From NCBI GenBank assembly GCA_902591775.1, contig CACJBW010000009.1:1-45991 (forward strand): a stretch of DNA of 45,991 nucleotides, written 5' to 3'. The stretch is from an uncultured Pelagibacteraceae bacterium. Lineage in GTDB: Bacteria > Pseudomonadota > Alphaproteobacteria > Pelagibacterales > Pelagibacteraceae. The notes below the pieces were generated by a model. That model did not search any database. It was not told the origin of the DNA and worked only from the letters and a program-made list of their open reading frames with translations. Position numbers and translations under genes: made by a program. Below are positions 7,862 through 16,641 of the stretch, in pieces. Within the stretch, counting starts at the first letter, position 1, and the number at the start of each line of letters is the position of its first letter.

Positions 7862-7946
7862 ATGATATGTAACATTATATTTAAATTAATTTAGACAGGC
7901 ATCGATTACTGTTAAAAAACTAAGATTTGGTGAAGGTCGATTAAAA

Positions 7947-8005
7947 GAACCACTGACCTCGGGCTTATGAGTCCCGCGCTCTAACCAACTGAGCTACCCC
8001 GCCAT
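7947..8005 (-). repeat. right attachment site: tRNA-Met 5' fragment
   Basis: An exact 59-bp copy of 357-415. It contains the 5' end, D-arm, anticodon arm and part of the T-arm of tRNA-Met, then diverges, lacking the 3' half of the T-arm and the acceptor 3' strand. It cannot fold into a tRNA. It still sits downstream of what is probably the original tRNA promoter, so a truncated transcript may be made. Confidence 0.92.
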
Positions 8006-8064
8006 TTAATAATTATGCTTTATAATACTTTTATTTATTTTTGCATACAAGTTTTCTAAATATT

Positions 8065-9465
8065 CTAAAGTTTTGTGAAGTCTATCATTCCAATAGATGG
8101 TGAAGTTTCCAAAAATAAATACAATTTCTGATTTTTAAACTTTATGTCCCTTATTCTCTCAAAAACCTCAACTCTTTTTAAATCTATTATATTTTTTTGA
8201 ACATCTAATGAAAAAAAATATAGTGCTTTATCTTTTAATGAACTGACAACATATTCATTCTCGCCTATTTTCTCTATTTCAGAAATACCAATTGAAGGTT
8301 GAAATGATTTTAAAGGCTCAATAAAACCATATTCAGAATGTGATTTATACAATGGATATTTTTTATAATTTTCTATGTTTGACTTGGCACTTTTGCCACC
8401 ATAATGTTCACCGTAAGATGATATTGGCCAACCATAATTTTGTATTTTACCATCTTTAATTACATCTATTTTAATTAAATTAATTTCATCTCCACCTTGT
8501 GGACCATGTTCTGTTTCTAAAATAAAATTATTTGTTTTATCAAAAAATAATCCTTGGGGGTTTCTATGACCCATGGATATTATTTCGTGCTCATTATTGT
8601 TTATGTTTATCTTTATTATTTTTCCATTTATTGTATTTACTTCTTGGGCTAAATGACTAACTAAGTATTCTCCCACAGATAGTAGAATAGAATTTTTTCC
8701 TAATTTGACTATTCTTCCACCAGATGACCACATATTTTGCGGTACTAAGCACTTTTCTGAAGTAAATAATTCTTCAAAATATATTTCTTTAAAATTAACA
8801 TCTCCATACACTAAACTGGTATTCCAACAATTTTTTTTTATTTCATGAGTGTAAGAGACAAATATTTTTTGATTAAAAATTAATATATCTTTTATCGAAG
8901 CAGCTTTGTATTTTTTGAATTGATTAATGTTTATAAATTCATCTATATTATTTTTAATCTGAACTAATTCTTCTTTATTAAGGTCGTCAGTATAAGCAAT
9001 AATACCTTTGGACGACATTACTAATATTTTATCATTATAGAAATCAATGTAACCACTGCCTGGCATCAATTCATGGATACCATCATAAAATCCTGAATTT
9101 AGTCTAAATTTATTTAAAATTTTGTTATTAGATAACTTTACAACATCTGATGTTAATTTAATTGGAGTTCCACTTTCTTTTTTGTCTATTTCTAAATAAG
9201 ATAAGTAAGGTCCGAGCTTATTTATCAGGTTTTTCTGTTCAGATAATTTTACGTTTTGATCAAACATTTTTTGTTGCTGTTGATCAATTAATTTATATGG
9301 GAAAAAATATTTTTTAATAAAAAAACGCTGTTTCTCGTCTAATTGTAGTATTGTTATTAATTTTTGGAATTTATTATTTCCAATCATGGTGTGTATTAAG
9401 ATATAGCCTGCCAATAAAATAAATAAGAGAGTAAAAATTTTAATTACTTTTTTTTTCTTTAACAT
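8065..9465 (-). CDS. PQQ-type glucose/sorbosone dehydrogenase-like protein, membrane-anchored
   Basis: A 466-residue protein with one N-terminal membrane segment (about 9-27) and a large extracytoplasmic domain. The second half carries signatures of the soluble aldose sugar dehydrogenase six-bladed propeller family: GHRNPQG (299-305), EHGPQGGDEIN (319-329) and NYGWP (343-347). Members of this family oxidise sugars or other alcohols with PQQ, but many homologues have no proven cofactor or substrate. The first 130 residues after the anchor do not match the family. It is the first chromosomal gene outside the island and is transcribed towards it. Substrate and even enzymatic activity are uncertain. 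Confidence 0.75.
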   Translation of the reverse strand: MLKKKKVIKIFTLLFILLAGYILIHTMIGNNKFQKLITILQLDEKQRFFIKKYFFPYKLIDQQQQKMFDQNVKLSEQKNLINKLGPYLSYLEIDKKESGTPIKLTSDVVKLSNNKILNKFRLNSGFYDGIHELMPGSGYIDFYNDKILVMSSKGIIAYTDDLNKEELVQIKNNIDEFININQFKKYKAASIKDILIFNQKIFVSYTHEIKKNCWNTSLVYGDVNFKEIYFEELFTSEKCLVPQNMWSSGGRIVKLGKNSILLSVGEYLVSHLAQEVNTINGKIIKININNNEHEIISMGHRNPQGLFFDKTNNFILETEHGPQGGDEINLIKIDVIKDGKIQNYGWPISSYGEHYGGKSAKSNIENYKKYPLYKSHSEYGFIEPLKSFQPSIGISEIEKIGENEYVVSSLKDKALYFFSLDVQKNIIDLKRVEVFERIRDIKFKNQKLYLFLETSPSIGMIDFTKL

Positions 9466-9537
9466 ATAAATCTAATTATTATTTACATTTTCATATTACA
9501 CAAAAAAAACATTAATAATTATTTTTTCTTTAAATGA

Positions 9538-10224
9538 TTAAGTTTTTTTAACGCCTGTTGGATGTGGAACTCCATCAATTATTAATTTTGGTTCAACACT
9601 TACATCAATTAATTCTAATCTATTATCCAAATATTGTTTAATACTGTCAATTGACATAATATCTTCAAGAAATTTTTCTAATCTAGGAAACTTTTTTATT
9701 AGTGATGGATCTAATAATTTTGATAAGTCTAAATGATGAAACGCGGCAAAATCGCAAGCTCTTGGTTCATCATAAATAAAAAATTTTTTACCATTTTCTT
9801 TCATAACTTTCTCAAGATCTTCAAATCTTGAGATTAAAAACGGCATCATATCTTCTCTTTTTTTTTTAAATTTCTCACCTGTTGCAAAATTTATTGTTGG
9901 GTTAAGTGGCATAAAAAGTTCTTGAGCACTTTGCATTATTGAGTTTGCTTTTGCGTTTAATATTGGGTTAGTAATATTAATACCTGCTAAATACTCAATA
10001 AATGTCAAAATTGCCATGCTTTGACAAATTTCGTGTTTTTTATCAACAATTAACATTGGAAGTTGTTTAAAAGGAATATTGGGTTTTACCTCTGACCAAT
10101 CCTTACCGTAATAATCCCATGACATAACGTCTTCATACTCAATATTAGTATAATGAAATAATAAACGAGGAGCTTCTGCTAATGCTCTCATTTTAAAATA
10201 AATTAATTCCAATTTATGTTTCAT
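9538..10224 (-). CDS. glutathione S-transferase family protein
   Basis: A 228-residue cytosolic protein. The thioredoxin-like N-terminal domain (about 1-80) contains the Y near residue 9 (LIYFKMRALAE), the cis-proline segment FKQLPMLIV and the glutathione-contacting CQSMAIL (Gln-Ser) motif. An all-helical C-terminal domain follows. The pattern is closest to sigma/alpha-like GSTs. It would conjugate glutathione to electrophiles or act as a peroxidase or isomerase; the substrate is unknown. It is the downstream member of a leftward run of small genes beginning with the desaturase, separated by 10 bases from the preceding 60-aa gene. Confidence 0.85.
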   Translation of the reverse strand: MKHKLELIYFKMRALAEAPRLLFHYTNIEYEDVMSWDYYGKDWSEVKPNIPFKQLPMLIVDKKHEICQSMAILTFIEYLAGINITNPILNAKANSIMQSAQELFMPLNPTINFATGEKFKKKREDMMPFLISRFEDLEKVMKENGKKFFIYDEPRACDFAAFHHLDLSKLLDPSLIKKFPRLEKFLEDIMSIDSIKQYLDNRLELIDVSVEPKLIIDGVPHPTGVKKT

Positions 10225-10234
10225 GTGAATTTTA

Positions 10235-10417
10235 TTAGGAAGCTATATATTTTATTAAGTAATATAGAATACCCGTAATTGCTGTTGCGTAAATGAAGCC
10301 AATCACAAATAACTTTATAATAGTTTTATTATCATCATATTTAGATTTTAAATAAACATAAATAATCGTATAAATCCCAACGATTGCAATACTTAGTAGA
10401 ATATCAGTTGGGTTCAT
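10235..10417 (-). CDS. small two-span membrane protein (60 aa)
   Basis: Not recognised. A 60-residue, very hydrophobic protein with two predicted membrane segments (about 5-22 and 35-55) joined by a short charged loop (KSKYDDNKT). Its start overlaps the stop of the preceding 152-aa gene by four bases (ATGA), so the two are translationally coupled, which supports it being a real gene. A partner role for the exported 152-aa product is plausible but unproven. Confidence 0.65.
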   Translation of the reverse strand: MNPTDILLSIAIVGIYTIIYVYLKSKYDDNKTIIKLFVIGFIYATAITGILYYLIKYIAS

Positions 10418-10872
10418 TGGATTTCATCAAAAAATAATTTTTTTTGTTTATATGTAAAAGGATATTCTTTTCCAATTGGTTGAAATTTCGTTTTAATTAC
10501 CATTAAATTTTCTTTACCAATTTTTATTTTCCAAGTGAGTTTTATATCACCGTTAAATAGTCTTAGAGCTCCTAATTTCGAAAATCTCCATCCATCTTCA
10601 GATATGACTTTACCATCTTTATATCTTTTATAACTCTCACTATCAAAAATATATGTTACCTCTCCGTCAGTTCTCTCATCTTTAAGGGTAATTGCATAAT
10701 TATTTAAAAATTCAGCTGTTTGATTTTTGTTAAGTCCTCTTTTTGAAACTGACTTTAAAAAATCCGTTGTTTTATCAACAGCTTCGTCAATTTTGGTCTC
10801 GCTATAAGAATAATTTGATAATAAAATCAGAAAAAAAAGCGCAAAAAGGCTTTTTGATAATTTGTAAATCAT
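10414..10872 (-). CDS. exported protein of unknown function (152 aa)
   Basis: Not recognised. The N-terminus (MIYKLSKSLFALFFLILLSNYSYS) is a typical Sec signal peptide, with cleavage likely after SYS near residue 24. The mature part is lysine-rich, with a predicted helix (about 28-60) followed by beta-rich sequence (EVTYIFDSESYKRYKDGKV). It resembles small periplasmic proteins of unknown function. It is coupled to the downstream 60-aa membrane protein by a 4-bp overlap. Nothing identifies a ligand or enzyme activity. Confidence 0.7.
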   Translation of the reverse strand: MIYKLSKSLFALFFLILLSNYSYSETKIDEAVDKTTDFLKSVSKRGLNKNQTAEFLNNYAITLKDERTDGEVTYIFDSESYKRYKDGKVISEDGWRFSKLGALRLFNGDIKLTWKIKIGKENLMVIKTKFQPIGKEYPFTYKQKKLFFDEIQ

Positions 10873-10931
10873 AGTTTGAGTTAATATAACATTTAGACCT
10901 TATTATTCAAATTTATGTAATTTTATTTTGA

Positions 10932-11132
10932 TTATTCTAATTGCTCTCTTATTTCTTTTTCACAAATAATTCTTGCTTCTTCTGGGGCGATTTCTTTTAG
11001 TATTTTACCTTTAGCTATAACACAAGCTGATATAGATTTTTGAAGACTAAATTCTTCATATTTTTCAACACTAAAATAAAGAAAGATTATTGCTGCTCCT
11101 AAAAATAACAACAATTTATAATTTTTATACAT
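10932..11132 (-). CDS. small membrane-anchored protein (66 aa)
   Basis: Not recognised. It has one N-terminal membrane segment (about 6-22) and a short tail with two cysteines (SACVIAKG, RIICEKE) that may face the periplasm. Its start overlaps the stop of the desaturase gene by a single base, so it is co-transcribed with it and could be translationally coupled. The coupling favours a real gene. A link to lipid desaturation is only suggested by position. Confidence 0.6.
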   Translation of the reverse strand: MYKNYKLLLFLGAAIIFLYFSVEKYEEFSLQKSISACVIAKGKILKEIAPEEARIICEKEIREQLE

Positions 11133-12133
11133 TAAGAAGCTTGTTGCTCTGGTAAAGAAATATCTAAATGATAGTTTGGTTCATTTCTTTGTTTTTTAAG
11201 TGCTGGTATTATTTCTTTATAGGTTTCAAATAATCCATCTTTAATTTCGGGTAACTGATCTTTTAAATGAAGATGTAATTTTTCTAAATTATAAGCTGGA
11301 ACAGTTGGAAACATATGATGTACACAATGATACTCCATCTTCCAATAAAGAAAGCTTAGTATTGGGTTTAATTTCATATCCCTTGCTGACAATCTGTGAT
11401 CTTTTACATCTCTAGCTAAACCAGCATGTTGTGTAAATGCAACAAATTTATGCAAACCTTTTCCATAATAATGAGGTAACAAAAGATACAACACAGGTAA
11501 CCATGAAGATATTAATAGAGACCAGATAATTATAGATAACCAGATACCAACATAAATTCTTGAGATCAAAATAGCTCTTGGTCTTGCATTTTCTGGAATA
11601 CTATCAATCATAACTTTGGTTTGTATGCCAAAAGCATGTTTTATAACTTCAAAAGCAATGCTTTTTTTAAAAAATAATAATTCACCAAAAGGAATTAAAT
11701 TCATTATTAGTTTTTTAGGAGTATCTTTTAAATTATTGTCATATTCTATCTCATGATCATAAGGGTCTTTTGTTGAATAAGTGTTTCCATGATGAACAAA
11801 ATGAGTAAATCTCCATCTTGTAGGCTCAAAGTATGCCATGAAACATGAGATGTAGTAAAATATTTCATTTAAAAATTTTGTTTTGAACGCTGTTTTATGG
11901 CCGGTTTCATGCCAAATTGGATTACAAAAACAAAAAATATTTCCGTAAATGTAAAACCACAATACTGACCACCAGGTACCCCAAGTTAAATACGCTAAAT
12001 ATCCAACAATGCTTAGTAAGCTAAAATAAATACTTACATGTATAAAACCTTTGATGTCAGATTTTTTTGTAAGTTCTCTTAAGACTTCTTTATCAATATT
12101 AGGTCTAAACCACTTTTCTAATTTAACATCCAT
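11132..12133 (-). CDS. fatty acid desaturase family membrane protein
   Basis: A 333-residue integral membrane di-iron enzyme. The three histidine boxes are present in order: HETGH (75-79), HFVHH (111-115) and HCVHH (269-273), with hydrophobic segments around 30-70 and 190-220. Family members insert double bonds in acyl lipids or hydroxylate alkyl chains using oxygen; the exact substrate cannot be read from the sequence, and carotenoid- or alkane-acting relatives exist. It lies 37 bp downstream of xsc in the same direction, so some read-through from xsc is possible, and it heads the run of small genes to its left. Confidence 0.88.
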   Translation of the reverse strand: MDVKLEKWFRPNIDKEVLRELTKKSDIKGFIHVSIYFSLLSIVGYLAYLTWGTWWSVLWFYIYGNIFCFCNPIWHETGHKTAFKTKFLNEIFYYISCFMAYFEPTRWRFTHFVHHGNTYSTKDPYDHEIEYDNNLKDTPKKLIMNLIPFGELLFFKKSIAFEVIKHAFGIQTKVMIDSIPENARPRAILISRIYVGIWLSIIIWSLLISSWLPVLYLLLPHYYGKGLHKFVAFTQHAGLARDVKDHRLSARDMKLNPILSFLYWKMEYHCVHHMFPTVPAYNLEKLHLHLKDQLPEIKDGLFETYKEIIPALKKQRNEPNYHLDISLPEQQAS

Positions 12134-12170
12134 AAATTATAGTATGATTAAACATCATACATATATTTAT

Positions 12171-13955
12171 TTAACCTACCAATGATTTTTGAGGTTTCAT
12201 ATCACCTTTTTCGATTCCTGCTACTTCTACTGGTTTCTTCATAGCATCTCTTCTAAATGGTTCACCTAATTCTTGGTTCAAGATTACCTCTATAAATGTT
12301 GTAATTCCTTTTTTTTGATCTTCGCATGACTGCTTAATTGCTGCAGTTGTTTCTTCCATAGTTTTAACTGCAACTCCTTTTAAACCACATGCATTAGCAA
12401 CCTTAGCGTAACTTAATTCTGGATCAAGTTCTGTGCCTATAAAATTATCATCAAACCATAGGATAGAATTTCTCTTTTCTGCTCCCCATTGATAGTTTCT
12501 AAAGATAACCATAGTTATTGCAGGCCATTCTTCTCTCGCACAAGAACTCATTTCATTCATACTTATTCCAAAAGCACCATCACCAGCAAAACCAATTACG
12601 GGTGTGTCAGGGCATCCAATTTTTGCGCCTAATATTGATGGAAAACCATATCCACATGGACCGAATAAACCTGGTGCTAAATATTTTCTTGGTTTCTCAA
12701 AAGTTGGATATGCGTTGCCTATTGCACAATTATTTCCAATATCACTTGAAATAATTACATCCTCAGGCATTCCAGCTTGTATTGCTCTCCAAGCTTGTCT
12801 TGGAGACATTCTATCTGAGTCTCTTTCTCTAGCTTCTTTATTCCAAACTGTTCCTGGATCATCATCTTCATGATCTAAACTGGTAAGAGTTTGTAGCCAT
12901 GCAGATTTTGTTTGATGAATTAAATTTTTTCTCTCATCTCTTCCATTATCTCCGGCTGTTGGTGAGAGTTTTTCTAAAATTTGCTGTGAAACCATTTTAG
13001 CATCTCCACATATACCAACTGTAACTTTTTTTGTGAGCCCAATTCTGTCTGGATTCATGTCAACTTGAATTATAGTTGCATCTTTTGGCCAGTAATCAAT
13101 TCCATATCCCGGCAATGTTGAAAATGGATTTAACCTTGTTCCTAAAGCTAAAACTACGTCTGCTTTTGAAATTAACTCCATTCCTGCCTTAGATCCGTTG
13201 TATCCAAGTGGGCCGACTGCTAAAGGATGGCTTCCTGGAAAACTATCATTATGTTGATAACCATTGCATACTGGGGCATCTAACTTTTCGGCTAGGTTTT
13301 TGCATTCGTCAATCGCATTACCGATTACGACGCCTGCTCCAGATAATATTACTGGAAATTTTGCATCTGATAAAAGTTTTGCAGCTTTTTCAATAGCCTC
13401 TCTTCCTCCACCTTGTCTTTCAAATCTTACAATTGGTGGTAACTCAATATCAATTACTTGTGTCCAATAATCTCTAGGAACATTTATTTGTGCTGGTGCA
13501 GATCCTCTAAATGCCTTCTCTATTACTCTATTTAACACTTCAGCCATCCTTGAAGGATCTCTAACCTCTTCTTGATAACAAACCATATCCTTAAATAAAT
13601 TCATCTGCTCCACTTCCTGAAAGCCACCTTGCCCCATAGTTTTATTGGCTGCTTGAGGAGTAACTAATAATAATGGTGTATGGTTCCAATAAGCTGTTTT
13701 AATAGGTGTAACTAATCCTGTTATTCCTGGCCCATTCTGAGCAATAACCATTGACATTTTTCCAGTTGCTCTTGTATAGCCATCAGCAATCAAGCCGCCA
13801 TTAGTCTCATGAGCAACATCCCAAAAAGTAATTCCTGCTTTAGGAAATAAATCAGATATTGCCATAAAAGCTGATCCTATTATTCCAAACGAGTGTTCAA
13901 TTCCGTGCATTTGAAGAACTTTTATGAATGCTTCTTCAGTTGTCATCTTAGTCAT
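12171..13955 (-). CDS. xsc: sulfoacetaldehyde acetyltransferase
   Basis: A thiamine-diphosphate enzyme of 594 residues that converts sulfoacetaldehyde plus phosphate to acetyl phosphate and sulfite, the C-S bond-breaking step of taurine degradation. The N-terminal TPP-pyrimidine domain begins TTEEAFIKVLQMHGIEHSFG, with the catalytic Glu region DVAHETNGG, a central domain, and a C-terminal TPP-binding domain with GDGAFGISMNEMSS and a following NYQWGAEKRN. Family-specific features distinguish it from acetolactate synthase. The start may be M1 or M4. It is divergent from suyAB across a 90-bp shared promoter region. Taurine-derived sulfoacetaldehyde would come from Tpa, encoded 26 kb away. Confidence 0.94.
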   Translation of the reverse strand: MTKMTTEEAFIKVLQMHGIEHSFGIIGSAFMAISDLFPKAGITFWDVAHETNGGLIADGYTRATGKMSMVIAQNGPGITGLVTPIKTAYWNHTPLLLVTPQAANKTMGQGGFQEVEQMNLFKDMVCYQEEVRDPSRMAEVLNRVIEKAFRGSAPAQINVPRDYWTQVIDIELPPIVRFERQGGGREAIEKAAKLLSDAKFPVILSGAGVVIGNAIDECKNLAEKLDAPVCNGYQHNDSFPGSHPLAVGPLGYNGSKAGMELISKADVVLALGTRLNPFSTLPGYGIDYWPKDATIIQVDMNPDRIGLTKKVTVGICGDAKMVSQQILEKLSPTAGDNGRDERKNLIHQTKSAWLQTLTSLDHEDDDPGTVWNKEARERDSDRMSPRQAWRAIQAGMPEDVIISSDIGNNCAIGNAYPTFEKPRKYLAPGLFGPCGYGFPSILGAKIGCPDTPVIGFAGDGAFGISMNEMSSCAREEWPAITMVIFRNYQWGAEKRNSILWFDDNFIGTELDPELSYAKVANACGLKGVAVKTMEETTAAIKQSCEDQKKGITTFIEVILNQELGEPFRRDAMKKPVEVAGIEKGDMKPQKSLVG

Positions 13956-13984
13956 GGTTCAGCCTTTCTAAATTCTTTTTTTAT

Positions 13985-14028
13985 TTGTCAAAGTGCCCGA
14001 TTAATATATAAGATTTAACGAATTTCAA
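13985..14028. promoter_or_regulatory. overlapping divergent promoters for xsc and suyAB
   Basis: Towards suyAB: TTGTCA (13985-13990), 16 bp, TATAAG (14007-14012). Towards xsc, on the minus strand: TTGAAA (plus positions 14028-14023), 16 bp, TATTAA (14006-14001). The two -10 elements abut, so RNA polymerase could not occupy both at once, and one regulator could control both. Promoters are by-eye matches to the sigma-70 consensus. Confidence 0.4.
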
Positions 14029-14045
14029 ATAAAGAAATCGTCACA

Positions 14046-14333
14046 ATGTCTAATACTGATATAATAATTCATGATGAAAAAGACAACGTTGGTGTAGTTG
14101 TTATTGAAAAAATAACCCCAGATCAGGACTGTAACTGTTGGATAATGGAGAATGATAAGTCTGTTTCAATACAATCAAAAGACGAAATACCTTTAGGTCA
14201 TAAAATTGCTATGTCTGATCTAAATGAAGGTGACACTATTTTGAAATATGGTCATGATATTGGGAAAGTAGTTAAAAATATTAAAAAAGGTGAACATGTT
14301 CATGTTCATAACGTAAAAACAAAAAAATGGTAA
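14046..14333 (+). CDS. suyA: (R)-sulfolactate sulfo-lyase, small (alpha) subunit
   Basis: A 95-residue SAF-domain protein corresponding to the N-terminal domain of altronate/galactarate dehydratases. It contains the family-type histidine-containing GHKIAMSDLNEGD stretch (residues about 58-70). In SuyAB the small and large subunits are separate, as here, with three bases between the genes. SuyAB cleaves sulfolactate to pyruvate and sulfite. The identity as Suy rather than a sugar-acid dehydratase rests on the two-subunit form and on xsc, tauE and apr next to it; UxaA- or GarD-like activity is the alternative. Confidence 0.85.
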   Translation: MSNTDIIIHDEKDNVGVVVIEKITPDQDCNCWIMENDKSVSIQSKDEIPLGHKIAMSDLNEGDTILKYGHDIGKVVKNIKKGEHVHVHNVKTKKW

Positions 14334-14336
14334 TAA

Positions 14337-15503
14337 ATGGAAATTCCAAAAAGTTTTTTAGGATATAAAAGAGAGAATGGGCGTGCTGGAACTCGTAACC
14401 ACGTTATAATTCTTCCTGTAGACGATATTTCAAATGCATGCGCGGAAGCAGTAGCAAATAATATAAAAGGTACAATAGCTCTACCTCACTCTTATGGGCG
14501 ACTGCAATTTGGTGCAGATTTAGAACTTCACTTTAGAACTATGATTGGTACAGGAAAAAATCCTAATGTTGCAGCTGTTATAGTTGTAGGTATTGAACCT
14601 AAATGGACAAAAAGGATTGTTGATGCAATTGCAACAACTGGCAAACCAGTTGAAGGATTTAGTATAGAAGGAGTTGGAGATATAGATACTATTGCTAAAG
14701 TTTCAAAAAAAGCACAAGAGTTTTCAATGTGGGCTTCTGAAAAACAAAGAGAAGATTGTCCAATGAGTGATTTATGGATTTCAGTAAAATGTGGAGAATC
14801 TGATACAACATCAGGATTAGCATCTAATCCAACGGTAGGAAATCTTATGGATAAGTTAGAACCACTTGGTGTTCATTTATGTTTTGGTGAGACTTCTGAG
14901 CTTACAGGAGCTGAAACTGTATGTGAAAAAAGAGGTAAAACGCCTGAAGCTCAAGCCAAATTTAAAAAAACATGGAATGATTATAATGATTTTATTCTTA
15001 AAGAAGCAACAGATGATTTATCAGAAAGTCAACCAACTGCAGGTAATATTGCTGGTGGATTAACTACCATTGAAGAAAAAGCATTTGGTAATTTTCAGAA
15101 AATTGGAGGATGTCAGTTTATTGATGTTCTAGAGCCAGCCGAGGAACCGACAAAAGGTGCGGGATTATACTTCATGGATACTTCTTCAGCTGCTGCAGAA
15201 TGTGTTACTTTACAAGCTGCGGGTGGTTTTAATATTCATTTATTCCCTACTGGACAAGGCAATATTATAGGAAATCCTATAGAGCCTGTGATTAAGTTGA
15301 CAGCAAATCCTCTTACAGCAAAAGCTATGAGTGAACATATTGATGTGGATGTTTCTAAAATTTTGTCTAGAGAAATGAATTTGAGCCAAGCGGGAGATGA
15401 GTTAATCAAATCAACTTTAAGGGTTGCTAATGGAAGATTAACTTGTGCTGAAGCTCTTGGTCATAAGGAGTTTGTTATGACTAAATTATATAGAAGCGCT
15501 TAA
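14337..15503 (+). CDS. suyB: (R)-sulfolactate sulfo-lyase, large (beta) subunit
   Basis: A 388-residue catalytic subunit of the UxaA/GarD family. It starts [20 protein letters not shown], the typical opening of the large domain, and contains the family's conserved HSYGR segment (about 57), [17 protein letters not shown] (about 149-165) and a C-terminal [17 protein letters not shown] stretch. It would work with SuyA in the cytosol to release sulfite from sulfolactate and give pyruvate for central metabolism. Sulfite from this reaction and from Xsc would feed the exporter or AprBA genes next door. It converges on the TauE-family gene with no gap. Confidence 0.86.
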   Translation: MEIPKSFLGYKRENGRAGTRNHVIILPVDDISNACAEAVANNIKGTIALPHSYGRLQFGADLELHFRTMIGTGKNPNVAAVIVVGIEPKWTKRIVDAIATTGKPVEGFSIEGVGDIDTIAKVSKKAQEFSMWASEKQREDCPMSDLWISVKCGESDTTSGLASNPTVGNLMDKLEPLGVHLCFGETSELTGAETVCEKRGKTPEAQAKFKKTWNDYNDFILKEATDDLSESQPTAGNIAGGLTTIEEKAFGNFQKIGGCQFIDVLEPAEEPTKGAGLYFMDTSSAAAECVTLQAAGGFNIHLFPTGQGNIIGNPIEPVIKLTANPLTAKAMSEHIDVDVSKILSREMNLSQAGDELIKSTLRVANGRLTCAEALGHKEFVMTKLYRSA

Positions 15504-16589
15504 TTATTTTTTTAATTTTGCTAATCTTTTATCATTCCAATTAGAATAAACTCTTCTAATCATTGCAGCTCCAACTCCGAGTACTACAGCAAGTAAGACT
15601 GAGGTTAGACCATAAAATACTGGTAAATCTCTTGAAAAATTTAATATAAATTCACTTAATGGTCCTAAATTATCTGTAGCATTAACAATAACATTTGTTG
15701 TTTTTTCATCTTTGATAAAAGTATCATAAGCAATTGCTATACCAACTAATAATAATAATATTGCTAAAATAGTTTTAAATTCTGAGCTATCAATTTTTTC
15801 TCCAATTTTTTGCCCAAACTGTACACCTATTATTGAACCTAAAATTAAAACAGTAACTAATATTAAATCTATGGTTCCATAATTCAACGCATGCAAAATT
15901 GTAACTATCGCACTGATAAATATTGTTACAAAAAGGGAAGTACCTGGAATTAATCTTGTTGGCATCCCAATAATATAAATCATTGCTGGTACTAAAATGA
16001 AAGCACCACCTATTCCCATAATTGCAGCGATGAAACCAACTATCAGACCGATTATTATTGGTGTAAATGCACTTTCATAAAGTTGCGACTTTTTAAAACG
16101 CATTCTTAAAGGAAGACCATGTATCCAATAATGTTTATGTAGTTTTTTTTTTTCAGTTATTTTTTTTCTTGCTTTATCAATTTCTGATACACCTTGAATA
16201 AGCATAAAGGTTCCTAAAATTGCAAGGATATACATATAAGCTAAAGAGATGACTACATTGATTTTTCCAATATCTTTGAAATATGAAAAAGTTATAATTC
16301 CAAGTATCGTTCCGACAGCTCCTCCAATGACAATCATGAAACCCATTTTGTAATCGAGTGTTCCTTTAAGATAATGAGTTGTAGATCCAGAGACTGAGGT
16401 TCCTAAAATATTACTAGCTTCATTGGGAACTGCATAAATAGGAGGTACACCTAAAAAAATTAAAAAAGGTGTCATCAAAAATCCTCCACCTACTCCAAAC
16501 AAGCCAGATAAAATTCCTACAACTAAACTTAGACCAAATATAAAAAGTAAATTTATTTCGACTTGTGCAATTGGAAGAAAATACTCCAT
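15504..16589 (-). CDS. tauE: TauE/SafE family sulfite/sulfonate exporter
   Basis: A 361-residue inner-membrane protein with two related halves, each opening with a glycine-rich segment: GLFGVGGGFLMTPFLIFLGVP (first half, about 30-50) and AAIMGIGGAFILVPAMIYIIG (second half, about 189-209). About eight to nine membrane spans are expected, plus a long extracytoplasmic or cytosolic insertion between spans near 280-325 that is not typical. TauE/SafE proteins export sulfite, sulfoacetate and related anions. Its place between suyB and the apr genes supports sulfite export. A substrate such as a different organic anion cannot be excluded, since the family is broad. Confidence 0.85.
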   Translation of the reverse strand: MEYFLPIAQVEINLLFIFGLSLVVGILSGLFGVGGGFLMTPFLIFLGVPPIYAVPNEASNILGTSVSGSTTHYLKGTLDYKMGFMIVIGGAVGTILGIITFSYFKDIGKINVVISLAYMYILAILGTFMLIQGVSEIDKARKKITEKKKLHKHYWIHGLPLRMRFKKSQLYESAFTPIIIGLIVGFIAAIMGIGGAFILVPAMIYIIGMPTRLIPGTSLFVTIFISAIVTILHALNYGTIDLILVTVLILGSIIGVQFGQKIGEKIDSSEFKTILAILLLLVGIAIAYDTFIKDEKTTNVIVNATDNLGPLSEFILNFSRDLPVFYGLTSVLLAVVLGVGAAMIRRVYSNWNDKRLAKLKK

Positions 16590-16641
16590 TTAAAGTAATT
16601 ATTCCTCTAAGAATATAAAGTCAATAAATATGAATATTTTT

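Larger units (their letters stand above)
357..8005. mobile_element. 7.6-kb integrative island in tRNA-Met carrying a type I R-M system
   Basis: Bounded by a perfect 59-bp direct repeat (357-415 and 7947-8005) that is part of the tRNA-Met gene. One repeat unit measures 7590 bp. A tyrosine recombinase gene lies just inside the left end. The cargo is a small gene, hsdM, hsdS, hsdR and two unknown genes. No phage structural, replication or conjugation genes and no recognisable excisionase are present, so this looks like a small, integrase-bearing defence island, possibly mobilised by other elements. The neighbours outside the repeats (apt on the left, a sugar dehydrogenase-like gene on the right) would be adjacent to one tRNA-Met gene in an empty site. 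Confidence 0.9.
7744..8064. other. 321-bp gene-free right end of the island and junction
   Basis: It holds the paired TGTCACA boxes (7844-7861), the right attachment repeat (7947-8005) and, beyond it, the A+T-rich segment that presumably drove the tRNA before integration (8006-8064, minus strand, with a GTATTATAAAG-type -10 region). No open reading frame of note was seen in either direction. Confidence 0.6.

Noticed and set aside
7947..8005. A second tRNA-Met gene
   Set aside because: Only the 5' 57 nucleotides of the tRNA are present; the 3' T-arm strand, acceptor strand and CCA are missing, so it cannot fold.
357..8005. Prophage
   Set aside because: Only an integrase is phage-like; no capsid, packaging, lysis, replication or repressor genes were found.
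12518..13470. Open frames opposite xsc on the plus strand
   Set aside because: They are antisense to a clearly recognised gene, have no family resemblance and no ribosome binding sites.
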